In this document: positions 20,294-30,504 of the stretch, one piece after another
Layout of the letters: the number at the start of each line of letters is the position of its first letter
How positions within the stretch are numbered: position 1 is the first letter of the stretch
Source of the DNA: Volutella citrinella
Taxonomy: Eukaryota; Ascomycota; Sordariomycetes; Hypocreales; Nectriaceae
Assembly (NCBI GenBank): GCA_034401135.1
Contig: JAWZSP010000007.1
Coordinates: forward strand, 4,216,001-4,280,000
Reading direction: 5' to 3'
DNA: 64,000 nt
Program-made: the position numbers and the translations under genes
The notes under the pieces: generated by a model
Seen by the model: the letters and a program-made list of their open reading frames with translations, nothing else
Databases searched by the model: none
What the model was told of the DNA's origin: nothing

Positions 20294-21878
20294 ATGTCCA
20301 GCAGCCTGCAAGAGCCCCTCGATGAAGGGTTCCAGACTGGGCTCGACATTCTGGTTGTCGGCGCCGGAGTCTCGGGGTTGCTCTTGGCTCTCGAATGCAA
20401 AAGGCTGGGCTTCAAGCCCACCATCCTCGAGAGGAGACCCAGAGTCGAAGTAGCCGGTTCGCCACCCATCACAATGTTTTCGCGTGCTCGTAGCAGCTGA
20501 CAGGCAAAAAGGCGATTTCGTCGTCGTCGGAGACAGTGCTGTCAAGGTCTTTCGGCACTGGCCGCAGCTGCAGGTCCTCTATGACAAGTACTCTTACAAG
20601 GTCGAGGCTCACTATCATCGCCACACTGGCGAGGCCGTCATTGGGCCGGTGCCCCTGAAGGCAACCACGGGGAGACCGCTCGTCCGTCGCCGTCTGATCG
20701 AGGCTCTCGAGGAAGCCGTGCAGCGTCAAGGAATTCCGATTGTCTTCAACAAGAAGGTCACGTCTTACTTTGAGAATGAGAAACACGCCGGCGTCGTCCT
20801 TGCCAACGATGAACGCATCACAGCTGACATTGTGGCGGCGTGTGATGGACTACAATCCACATCCTGGCAGATCATCACCAAGAAGAAGCACAACATTATC
20901 AGCAGCGGGTCCGCAGTGTACCGAACCTCCGTCAACGCAAGCGAGGCGTTTCGAAAGGACCCGAGCCTGAGGGCCATCTTCGATCTTCGGGATGGACAGC
21001 CCTATCTCAAATGGTTCAACGGACCGGGAATGCACGGGCTGGTCTTTTCCGACGGCGAGACCATCTGCTGGTCTGTTCACCATCCAGTCAGTATATGCAG
21101 CCCGAATTGGAAAGCTCAAATCACTTACACGGGCGGGTGTTATCCTCCAGGCCAACGAAAACACTTCCACCGAGTCGTGGTCCGCAACCATTGATGGTGA
21201 GCTCGTCGCCGAGCAGCTGCAGCAGGACTACCCCGACATGTCTCCTGCGTTCCTGTCTCTCATTAAGAACACCCCCAAGGGCACCATCAACGACTGGCTG
21301 CTGCTCTTCCGTGACCCCGAGCCCAACTGGGTTTCGAGCCAAGGCCGTGTGACTCAGTGCGGCGACAGCGCGCATCCTTTCCTGCCCACCTCGGCCAACG
21401 GGGCGACGCAGGCACTGGAAGACGCCGCGGCTCTGGCGGCGTCACTGCGCCAGGGCTTCGATGCTGGAGCCAGCGTCAAGCAGAGCCTTGAGGTGTACAA
21501 CATCCTACGGTGAGTTGTTGAAGGAGTCATCATGGCTGCCCGATCGACACTAATGCATGTGCTAGCTTTGAGAGAACATCCTGTGCACAGTTGATGGGTG
21601 CCGCGTTTCGACAGCTTCACCATGAGACAGACTGGGAACAGGTCAAGAAGACCCCAGAGCTTCTCACTAATGTCGGCCCTGGCAAATGGCTTTCCTACCA
21701 TGACCCAGAGCAGTATGTGATTGACAATTTCAAGGATTGTCTAGCAAGCCTGGGCGGTGGAAGTTTTAAGAACACTAACACGCCTCCGGGATTCGAGTAT
21801 GCACCTTGGAGTACGAGTGATTTCCTGCGCCGCCAAGAGGCTAAGGAACATATCACTCTTAAAGGAGACTGGAATTAA
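20294..21878 (+). CDS. FAD-dependent monooxygenase (group A, salicylate-hydroxylase-like)
   Basis: Aromatic-ring hydroxylase using FAD and NAD(P)H. Four exons (20294-20456, 20512-21086, 21151-21509, 21566-21878) sum to 1410 nt, 469 residues, with phases agreeing at every junction. The FAD motif is VVGAGVSGLLLALE, ending in the acidic ILERR. The DG motif is near VAACDGLQST, and the second FAD motif is CGDSAHPFLPTSANGATQAL. The first intron uses an AAG acceptor to join VEVAG to DFVVVGDS. The gene is intact, although RIP-mutated repeats begin right after its stop. Similar enzymes in anthraquinone/xanthone clusters hydroxylate the ring or trigger ring opening. With the questin-oxidase-like neighbour, an aromatic polyketide substrate is the best guess. 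Confidence 0.88.
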
Positions 21879-21949
21879 ATTATAATACTTAGTTAGTATT
21901 ATTATTAGTATATAAAATAAGATACTATCTAACTATAAGGCTAGTAGTT

Positions 21950-22280
21950 TATTAGTAAGAATAACAAGCTAAATAAATACTAGCTATTATTAGTATCTCT
22001 TATAGAAACCTGCTGTAAGGTAACTAAACTTAAGTAAAAAGCAAAAAATTATATAACTTTTAGTAAGAGAACTTTATAAGATAAATAAAATCTGAATTAA
22101 TTAGTAGTCTAATTAAATAAAAATAAAAAAGTCTTTAAATAGAAAAAGATTAAAGAGAGGAGAAATTCTTATTAATCTAAAGTACTAAGTAAACTTACTT
22201 TTTTTAAACTACTAACTTAAATACTTAATTAATTAATCTAGCTTAACTATTAAATATTAATATAATCTAGCTGCTATATA
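21950..22280 (+). mobile_element. Family-1 LTR, RIP-mutated copy
   Basis: It aligns over its whole length with the clean copy at 24575-24908. The changes are mostly C-to-T and G-to-A, with shared tracts such as GAAACCTG and AAAAAGATTAAAGAG. No clear target duplication is visible. It begins 71 bases after the FAD monooxygenase stop. Confidence 0.7.
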
Positions 22281-24301
22281 CTCTTTTTCTATAGTTTATA
22301 TTATATTTTTATAATTAGGTAAATTATATTTTAAATAAAAATATCTAAGCTAAGACTAACTATTATTTATTAATATTTTCTATTTTTATATCCTTATTTT
22401 TAATATCTTTTATATTCTTATTTTTATTTAATTCATATTTTATTATAACTTTTTATAATACTAGATTCTTTTTAATTAGATTGTAATTATAATACTACTT
22501 TACTTAGTTAAGCTAGGGCCTAGCTTTTTAGGTTATTTATAATTATATTACTTTATAAAGAATAAAGTCTTATTAATTAGAGTAAATTAGATTAAGTAGA
22601 ATAAATAGTACTTATATATATATTATAATACTAGAGACTAGAAACTTATAAATAGTTTACTTTTTAACTAAGTATAGTAATACTATTTTATTTAATAAGT
22701 ATATTATTACTTTAATAACCTAGCTAAAAGGCTAATCTTTTAAAACTTCCTTAGTCTTTTTAATATTATTAATAATATATAATAGTTTAAGTATTTTAGT
22801 AATCTTAAGTATAAAAATAGTAAGCTTTATTAAAAGTACTTAGTTAGTCTTAGAGTTAATTTACTGCCCCTTTTTATTTATTTTAATATAAAGTTTCTAT
22901 TTAACTTAAAAGCTTAAGCTTAATACTTATAAATTAAGTTATAAAGGTTTTAGTATTACTATTAATCTTTTTAAAGTTAATAATTATAATTATTTAAAAA
23001 AGCTATAAAAAGTACTATACTTTATAATACTTAATAGTAAAGGCTAATCTTATAAATTTAATTTAGTTTATAAAAGTATTAAGCTATATAATCTCTTTTT
23101 AAATTAATTATAATTCTTTTTAATACTTAATTATAAAGTAGCTTAATATATTTAAGTATTAAATATAGATATAAGTAGGGCAGTTTTTATATTAATAAGG
23201 GACTGCTAACTTATTAAATTTAATTATACTAAAGTAATTAATTATTAATAAAAAGGGTTAATTAAAATATAGCTAATTATAGCTTAGAATCTAAGTATTA
23301 AGTTATTAAGTATATCTTTTATTAAGAGTTAAAAAGTTAAGATTAATAGCTAACTATTTTTAAAAAGAGCTAGAGACTTTATAAAAAGTGTTTTAACTAG
23401 ATTAATTAAACTTATTATATTAGTATTAAATTCTAATTAAGGTTATTATAGTATAAAGCTTTTTTAAATAACTTTTTAATTCTTTTATATAATAAGCACT
23501 TTATTAAATATCTTAATATAGACTTGTACTTATTAAGTAGTTAATAAAATAAAAGACTATAAGAAATTAATATTACTTAGATTTAGTCTAATTAAATAAA
23601 GTAATATTAAAAAGAAAATATATTAAAGCTTATTAATTTTAAAATAGAAATAGCTATTAAAGCTAGTAAAAAAGTAATTATCTTTATAAATTTTAAAAAT
23701 ATTAATAAACTTAATAATATAGTATATATAAAAGATTAAGTAAGGAATCTACTTCTTAATAATTTTTAAAAGTATAAAGCTAAGATTTATAAAAGTTATA
23801 AAAATAAGCAGAGTATAAATAATATCAAGGTTCTTATTATAGTTTTTAATAAGGTAATTAATAGTAGTTAGGACTTAGTCTTAAAGTTAGAATTAAAATA
23901 TAAGCTTATATTTTAAGTAAGTATAATTAATTATTAAGATAGCCTTTTTTATATATTTATTAAAATCCTTTAAACTATAGCTTTATAAGTTATATAATAT
24001 TTAAAAAAAGTAAAAAATATTAAGAAATCTATACTTAAAATTATTAAGCTAATTATATAAAAGTAAAATAATTAGCTTAAAGTTAAAAAGTATTCTAAGA
24101 AAAGTAAGAGTCTTATATTAAATATAAATAAATTATATAATATAAGAGCGAATCTATTTTTATATAGTATTAAAAAAGTAAATATAACTAGCTATTTAAT
24201 TATATAGAAATAAACCTTAATAAGAATTAGTAAAGTTAATTAAATTAATAAAAAAAAGCTTGTCTTTTATAAAGTAGTAGATTTAGTTAAAAGTACTTAA
24301 A
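22281..24301. other. AT-rich, RIP-mutated DNA
   Basis: About 2 kb with very little G or C and stops in all frames. It is presumably a mutated transposon, but no domain can be read. Confidence 0.6.
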
Positions 24302-25068
24302 TATCAGAACCTAATACTAATATATAGTAATAAAAAAATCACTTAGTATAAAATAATATATACAGAGTTCTAAAATATAAGAAGTTATATATACTAATTA
24401 TATAAAAAGCACTTAAAGTACTAGCGCTCTTAGTGCTCTTAGTATAAAGAGTTAATAAGTACTTAGCAAGGAGTACTAGCGCTCTTAGTGACTTTAGAAA
24501 GGATAATCTAGTATAAGTAGAAGTCACTATAATATAATAAAAAGGACCAGCCTTTTTAGCTATTAATAACACTTTGTTGGTGAGAATGACAGGCCCAAAC
24601 AAACACCAATAATTGTCAGTGTCCCCTGCAGAAACCTGCCGTAGGGTAACTGAACTTGGGCGAAAAGCGAAATTTTGCGTGACCTCCAGCAAGAGAACCT
24701 CGCAAGATAAACAAAATCTGAATTGACCAGCGATCTGATCAGACAGAAATGAAGGAGTCCCTGAACAGAAAAAGATTGAAAGAGGGGGAAAATTCTTGTT
24801 GATCTCAAGTACTGAGCGAACCTGCCCCTTTTAAGCTACTGACCCAAACGCCCAATTGACCAATCCAGCCCAACCACCAAAATGCCAATGTGATCCAGCT
24901 GCCATACAACACTTAGTTACTATAATCCACTTACTTATTACTAGATATAATAATATATTTATCTTATATACTAATCAACGCTCAGTATTATGCCTTAGTA
25001 TAATTACTAATATAAACCCTAGTATAATTACTACTATTTATATAGTTAGAACCAGCCCAGTTATTATA
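24302..25068 (-). mobile_element. Family-2 LTR, RIP-mutated and split by a clean family-1 LTR
   Basis: 24302-24568 starts TATCAGAACC and matches the same end of the copy at 46092. 24909-25068 matches the remainder, including CAACGCTCAGTAT and AGTTAGAACC, and ends TTATTATA (TCGTCACA in the clean copy). Both parts are heavily C-to-T/G-to-A changed. The inserted family-1 LTR is not. Confidence 0.7.
24575..24908 (+). mobile_element. Solo family-1 LTR, not RIP-mutated
   Basis: A 334-bp GC-normal island inside AT-rich DNA. It begins TGTTGGTGAGAATGACAGG and ends CAGCTGCCATACA (TG...CA). ACACTT flanks it on both sides (24569-24574 and 24909-24914), which indicates insertion into DNA that had already been RIP-mutated. 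It has no coding capacity. Confidence 0.75.
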
Positions 25069-25529
25069 AATTAAATAGGTTTTTATTAAAGCACTCTTTT
25101 AAACTATTTACTATTATCTAGCTTATTATTAAGATCTTATTATAATCTTTTTTAATAATATTTATATACTAAATATTAATTAAATAGTCTTTTATACTTA
25201 GTAGTAATTATAGTTTTTATAAAGCTTTTAAGGCTCTTAATTAATAACAAGTTTACTTTTATATTCTTAATAAAAATTATAAAAAAGAGGCTTATAAAAA
25301 GATAGCTATTACTTTTTATAATAAGTATAATATTCCCCTTATCTAGGTTTTTAATAATAAGTAGCTTAAGTATTCTTTATTATAAAAGTAATACTTATAA
25401 AATTATTAACTATTTTTATATTATTATTAAAAATTAAAGTAAAGAGTTATAAGAGCGCTCTATCTTTTTAAACTATTTTTAAATTAAGTAGTAATATATA
25501 TATAAAAGGATAAAATAGTATTAAATATA

Positions 25530-26105
25530 AAAAGATTAAAAAGCACCCTTTTAATTAATTTGCTTTTATCTATCTTATTATTAAGATACTACTATACTCT
25601 TTTTTATTAATATCTATAACTTAGATATTAGTTAAATAGGTTCTTATTAAAGCACTCTCTTAATTAGTTTACTTTTATTTATCTTATTATTAAGGTACTA
25701 TTATACTCTCTTTTATTAATATTTATAACCTAGATATTAGCTAGATAGGTTCTTATTAAAGCACTCTTTTAATTAATTTACTTTTATCTATCTTATTATT
25801 AAAATACTATTATATTCTCCTTTACTAATATTTAAAACTTAGATATTAACTAGATAGGTTCTTATTAAAGCACTCTTTTAATTAATTTATTATTATCTAT
25901 CTTATTATTAAGATACTATTATACTCTCTTTTATTAATATCTAAGACCTAGATATTAGCTAAATAAGTTCTTATTAATATACTCTTTTAATCAGTTTACT
26001 ATTATCTATCTTATTACTAAGGTATTACTATACTCTTCTTTATTAATATCTAGGACTTAAATACTAACTAGATAGGTTCTTACTAAAGCACTCTCTTAAT
26101 CTATT
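25530..26105. repeat. 109-bp tandem array, about 5 copies, AT-rich
   Basis: The tract AGGTTCTTATTAAAGCACTC recurs at 25639, 25748, 25857, 25966 and 26075 (first G of the GG or AG), exactly 109 bp apart, with a degenerate unit starting near 25530. A related single unit lies at 25078-25190. Units differ by scattered C/T and G/A changes. Confidence 0.9.
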
Positions 26106-27226
26106 TATATAACAGGCTGCTTTTATAAACTATAATTCTAAAAAGCAGTATATACAGCTTGTATTTATAATGGGTATTATATAAGCAATTTACTAAAAGG
26201 TTAAAGTAGTTAGTATATTATTTATAACCCTACTATATAATAGAGTTAAAGCGCTAATATAATAAGAATTTATCTAATTAATACGAAATTTTAATATTAA
26301 TATATATATAGACTAATTATTCTATATATAAAGTTTGAGCTATTTTAAGCAAGGTTAAGTCTTTGAAACTAACCCCTTCTTAATATAGTGAAACTGATCC
26401 CTGTCTTTTTCAGGTTGGCTAACCCTAGTTAGGGAATTTTATTGAAACTGACCTCAATTTCACTGAAACTAGTAGTTAGACTTCAACCGCACTAGGTGCA
26501 GATCCAGTGATGCTGAGTCGGAGACCTCGGGGGCTGAGCCGGGATCGCCATTTGGAGCCGAGTGTCTGTCGTCTCAGGAGCTTCCATCGCGGCGCCATTC
26601 TCGTCGCAGATCCTCACAGGCATATGAAGTGCTGCAAGGTACCGGTACGACCAAGGCGCAGGCACCGAAATTTCTGGCAGTTCCTGTTATCGCGCCAAGG
26701 CTGACTTCAATATACAGCCAAAGACACCTAGAATCATTTCCAAGTCTTTGGGCTGCAGTTAGTTGAGAGGCATCCTTGTACTTGTTCGAGTATTTTTAAT
26801 GGGGGTGGTTCGATTGATGAGTTGAAGATTCCCGCGCACTTGGTTTCTGGCTAGAGCGTGACATTTATTTTGAGGTTCTGGGCAACCTGACTTGGGGCAT
26901 TGCTTATCACAAGGATCTTGGCCACCCTAAAGTTCGCAAGCCGCGAACTGAGATGAATCCCGAAGGGCACTACAGAAGGATTCCTTCTTCTCCTCGTCCA
27001 TCGTTAGCTATGAAGAATTGAGTGATAGCTGGACAGTCTGTTTGGTTTTACTTAATAGTGATTCTGCTATTGCGCATGTCTAGATAGATGGTGTTGCCAG
27101 TCATTAGAATGATGTCGGGAACAGATCCATATGAAACTGCGCAATCAGTTAGACGAGAAATTATTACCAAGCTAATTAAGTTTTTTCATAGCTTTGTTCT
27201 ATTAAGCGCCTGCCACAAATCGTTCG
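26106..27226. other. Edge of the AT-rich block; no gene
   Basis: AT-rich to about 26340, then normal composition. Four GAAACT(A/G) motifs occur between 26360 and 26475, and an inverted telomere-like CTAACCCTAGTTAGGG at 26419-26434. No coding frame is supported. Confidence 0.4.
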
Positions 27227-28001
27227 ATGGCGAGGCGACGGCGCCAACCTTGGCCATCAGATCATGGCAGGTGCTGCTATATCGCCGAGAACATAAGTAC
27301 GGTTTCGCTCGGCCGTGCCTCGTTTGTCGGGCAGCCGACACGCCTTGCCCCTCAACAAATGGCTGCAATAACCAACAACTTTCGATCCAATGTCCTTCCT
27401 AATGAGGGCGATACCTCATCACTTCCGGCTTTTGCCTGGCTTCCCGCCATGTTGCTGCCACTACTTATTATGATGGTAGTCTTGGCCATCCTTCTTGGTT
27501 CCGGGTACGCATTCACAATACCTGATGCTTGTCCCCTTGCTAAGTAAGGAATGCAAGACTACGCAAACTCATTACACACTTCTGGCCTATCGACTCTGAA
27601 GAACCCGCAGGTTCCGAGAGCTCTGGGTCATCGGCTGGCAACAGAGACGCGCCGCGACTGGATTTGGTTGCACCCCCCGAGTCCTGCAAGAAGATGAGGG
27701 AGCGGCTAGCAGCCAGGGGAATACTTCCTTCCTGGGCGACGTTGAGCTCGCTCGCGGTCTGGTACGCTCCTTGATTGGTAAGCAGCCGTCGTGCTCTGGA
27801 CTGACTGATCCATATAGCGCCATTTGCTTGGATTCTATCAAGGATGATGACCTGGTTCGCCATCTACCCTGCGAGCACACTTTTCATTCAAACTGCATTG
27901 CCCAGTGGTTCATGAGGAGGCATGACACCTGTCCTGTTTGCGCGATTCACTTCATGCCGCCTCAGCTTGCGCATTGTAGGTTGGCGCGGCAGCAAGCATG
28001 A
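27227..28001 (+). CDS. Membrane-anchored RING-H2 protein, atypical first ligand
   Basis: Two exons (27227-27543 and 27602-28001; GTAAGG donor, AAG acceptor) give 238 residues. One membrane segment lies at residues about 78-96 (LPAMLLPLLIMMVVLAIL). It is followed by a basic stretch RRFRELW, then GDVELARGLVRSL, and a C-terminal RING-H2: C-LDS...LPC-EHTFHSNC-IAQW...CPVC. This layout is that of fungal transmembrane RING E3 ligases, which pass ubiquitin from an E2 to membrane or cytosolic targets. The first zinc ligand, expected as CxIC, is Ser (YSAIC), so zinc binding may be weak. A GTAAGC...TATAG span overlaps that site but does not restore Cys in phase. The gene sits alone between a RIP block and the alcohol dehydrogenase. 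It could be a decaying gene. Confidence 0.65.
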
Positions 28002-29020
28002 GATTGAAAAATACGGAAGTAGGTGTTGGAACGAGACGGGCCAGTTAAGACTCCGACATTGCTGAGTGACTATGGTTCCATTCTGTGAGCTGATCGTTTG
28101 GTACTCAGAGGAGGTTGGTTTATACCTAGGTACTGAACACAAGCGGACCTATATGCAAGGCAGCGTGTTATTCAGGACAGCCATAGCCGGGTTTTTCTTC
28201 TTATGCAAACACTACATTCCTCACAGTCTTCGAGGTTTGGTCATTTGACTACATGCAAGAAAGCTAGACTGATCCTTACTGCGGTCCCCCACATCGCCTT
28301 GGACTCACCATGTGAATCTTGACGCCTAGTCAGCGACCTCGATGGAATTGTCTGCCCTGGGTGGCCGGCAGCGTGCTGCCTGGGATTATTATCAGGCACC
28401 CATACGCCTTCCATGCGCGTCCAGAACCAAAGATATGGGCCGGGATGCTCGAAGCCCACCATAGAGATTATCATAAGACTATCCTGGAAACCAAACGCGG
28501 CATATGGAGATCCGAGAGTAGCACTCGGCGGCTCCCATAGTACGTCAGGACCCTCGCAGCCACTGTTTTGGTGATGGCGGGGATAAAATAAGGGCATGTG
28601 TTGCATCAGGATCGCGTGATAGGAAAGCTTCTCGCTAGAGTAATGATGACCTCACCCACTTGGCCGCCCGCACCTTGCACCCAATTGTAAAAGGCTAGGG
28701 CCACCAACGATGCGTTCAGGCCAAACACGTCATTATAATTTATGTATAGAGCGGGTGTCAAATAAGTTCAAGCCAAGACGAATCCAGAAGGCTTCGTCAA
28801 TGTGGCATGATCTCGTGTTCGTGGCTAACCATCGATCATGTTAATCATGTGATAGCTGACATGCTTATTCCGTTCAGGCACTTGCATGGCACGTGATTTT
28901 CCGGCCATTTAGCTACTACATAGAAAAGGACAGGCAACGAAACGACTCTCTCGCATCTACCGGGCATCGGAGACAGGCACCATCAAATAACTCCCCAAGT
29001 CTCCTTCACGTGCTCATACC
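28002..29020. other. Intergenic, upstream of alcohol dehydrogenase
   Basis: Normal base composition, no supported gene. A minus-strand frame at 28241-28606 has no recognisable features. Confidence 0.35.
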
Positions 29021-30140
29021 ATGGCCACGCCCAATCTTCCCACCGAGCAGTGGGCTCAGGTTGTTGAAGCACCCGGAGGATGTAAGCGTTCCATCTCTCT
29101 AATCTGACTCTGAATGGTCACTCACCGCAAAAATCATAGCTGTAACCTACAAGAGAGTCCCTGTGCGCGCACCAGGCCCTGACGAGGTCCTGGTCAGCAT
29201 CAAGTTCTCTGGTGTTTGTCACACGGACTTGCATGCCATAATGGGTGACTGGCCGTTGGAGAGGAAGATGCCTCTCATCGGCGGCCACGAGGGCGCGGGC
29301 ATCGTTGTCGCTAAGGGCGGGCTAGTCTCCAACATCGAGATTGGTGACCATGTAGGCATCAAGTGGCTCAACGGGTCATGTCTCGACTGCGACTTTTGCC
29401 TTCAAGGAGACGAGCCGCTCTGCCCCAAGGCACTCCTGTCCGGTTACACCGTCGACGGCACGTTTCAGCAATATGGCATAGCCAAGGCTGCACACGTCAC
29501 CAGAATCCCTTCCGAGTGTGACCTTGAGGAGGTCTCCCCGATACTCTGTGCAGGACTCACCGTGTACAAGGGTCTCAAGGAGGCTGGCCTTCGCCCGGGG
29601 CAGTATGTTGCGATAGTCGGCGCAGGCGGCGGGCTTGGGTGCTTTGCTCTTCAGTTCGCCAAGGCCATGGGCATCCATAGCATCGCCGTTGACACGGGGG
29701 AGGACAAGCTCAAAGTCTGCAGAAGCCTGGGCGCATCGGCGACTGTCGATTTCAAAACTTCGTCCGACGTCGCCCGCGACGTGAGGGCGGCTGTCCCGGA
29801 CGGCTACGGGCCTCACGCGGTTCTCTTGCTTGCAACCCGCGATGAGCCATTCCAAGAGGCTCACAGCTATGTCAGGCCGCACGGTAGCATTGTTTGCATA
29901 GGAATGCCAGCCCAGGGGTTCCTTAAAGCACCGTTATTCGAAACTGTCGTGCGAATGGTCAACATCAAGGGCAGCTATGTTGGCAACCGGCAAGACGCAG
30001 CCGAGGCCATTGAATTCTTTCGACTCGGACTGATCAAGGTGCCGCACAAACTTATGGGCCTCAGCCAGCTCCAGGATGTATACAGCAAGATGCTGAAGGA
30101 CGAGGTGGTTGGCCGGTATGTAGTTGATACAAGCGGATGA
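29021..30140 (+). CDS. Zinc alcohol dehydrogenase (ADH1-type)
   Basis: Reduces acetaldehyde to ethanol with NADH (or the reverse) in the cytosol. Exons 29021-29081 and 29140-30140 (intron with GTAAGC and CATAG ends) give 353 residues, close to yeast ADH1. Catalytic zinc ligands are in GVCHTDLH and GGHEGAG. The structural zinc lobe has four Cys ([17 protein letters not shown]). The coenzyme motif is VGAGGGLG. The tail GRYVVDTSG is typical. There is no damage. It faces a pyruvate decarboxylase pseudogene 365 bases downstream; together they are the two steps from pyruvate to ethanol. It is the only intact gene of the four-enzyme pyruvate block, perhaps because it had no second copy similar enough to attract RIP. 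Substrate preference is inferred from family and neighbours. Confidence 0.93.
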
Positions 30141-30504
30141 TGTCTCATGTACTAGGTCTCAGTAAAGGACCCTAGTTTACTACAGAGTTCGGTTTGTTGC
30201 GATCTTGATGTAGGTCGTTTAGGGTTGCTATATGTATATTCAATTCAACAGTAAATGATCACGCCTGGTTGCATGGGTTGGCCTGAAGAATGAACACTCT
30301 AGTCCCTTAGTTACTTAATATTTATAAAGCCATAGGTTAGCTACCTGGACTTGTAAGGAGAACACGAAGATTGAAATTAAAATTAAAAAATCCTTTATAA
30401 ATTAAACAACAAGGCCTTCCAGGGTAAGCTAAGATCTCAAAGACTGAATCCCAACACCTGCAAGCAGCAGCAGGGGGCGACCCCTGTATAAACAATCTGG
30501 CTCG
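30141..30504. other. Convergent gap between ADH and PDC
   Basis: No gene. It carries the 3' ends of both genes. Confidence 0.4.

Noticed and set aside
24339..24808. Minus-strand frames of 81-117 codons in the AT-rich block
   Set aside because: They lie across LTR sequence and have the composition of RIP-mutated repeat DNA.
21950..24908. One full retrotransposon bounded by the two family-1 LTRs
   Set aside because: The right LTR has its own target duplication inside a family-2 LTR and is not RIP-mutated, while the left one is, so they are independent insertions.
25530..26105. CRISPR array
   Set aside because: Units are contiguous 109-bp tandems without spacers, in a eukaryotic genome.
28241..28606. 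121-codon minus-strand frame
   Set aside because: No domain, no splice or promoter context, and poor codon use. Likely chance.
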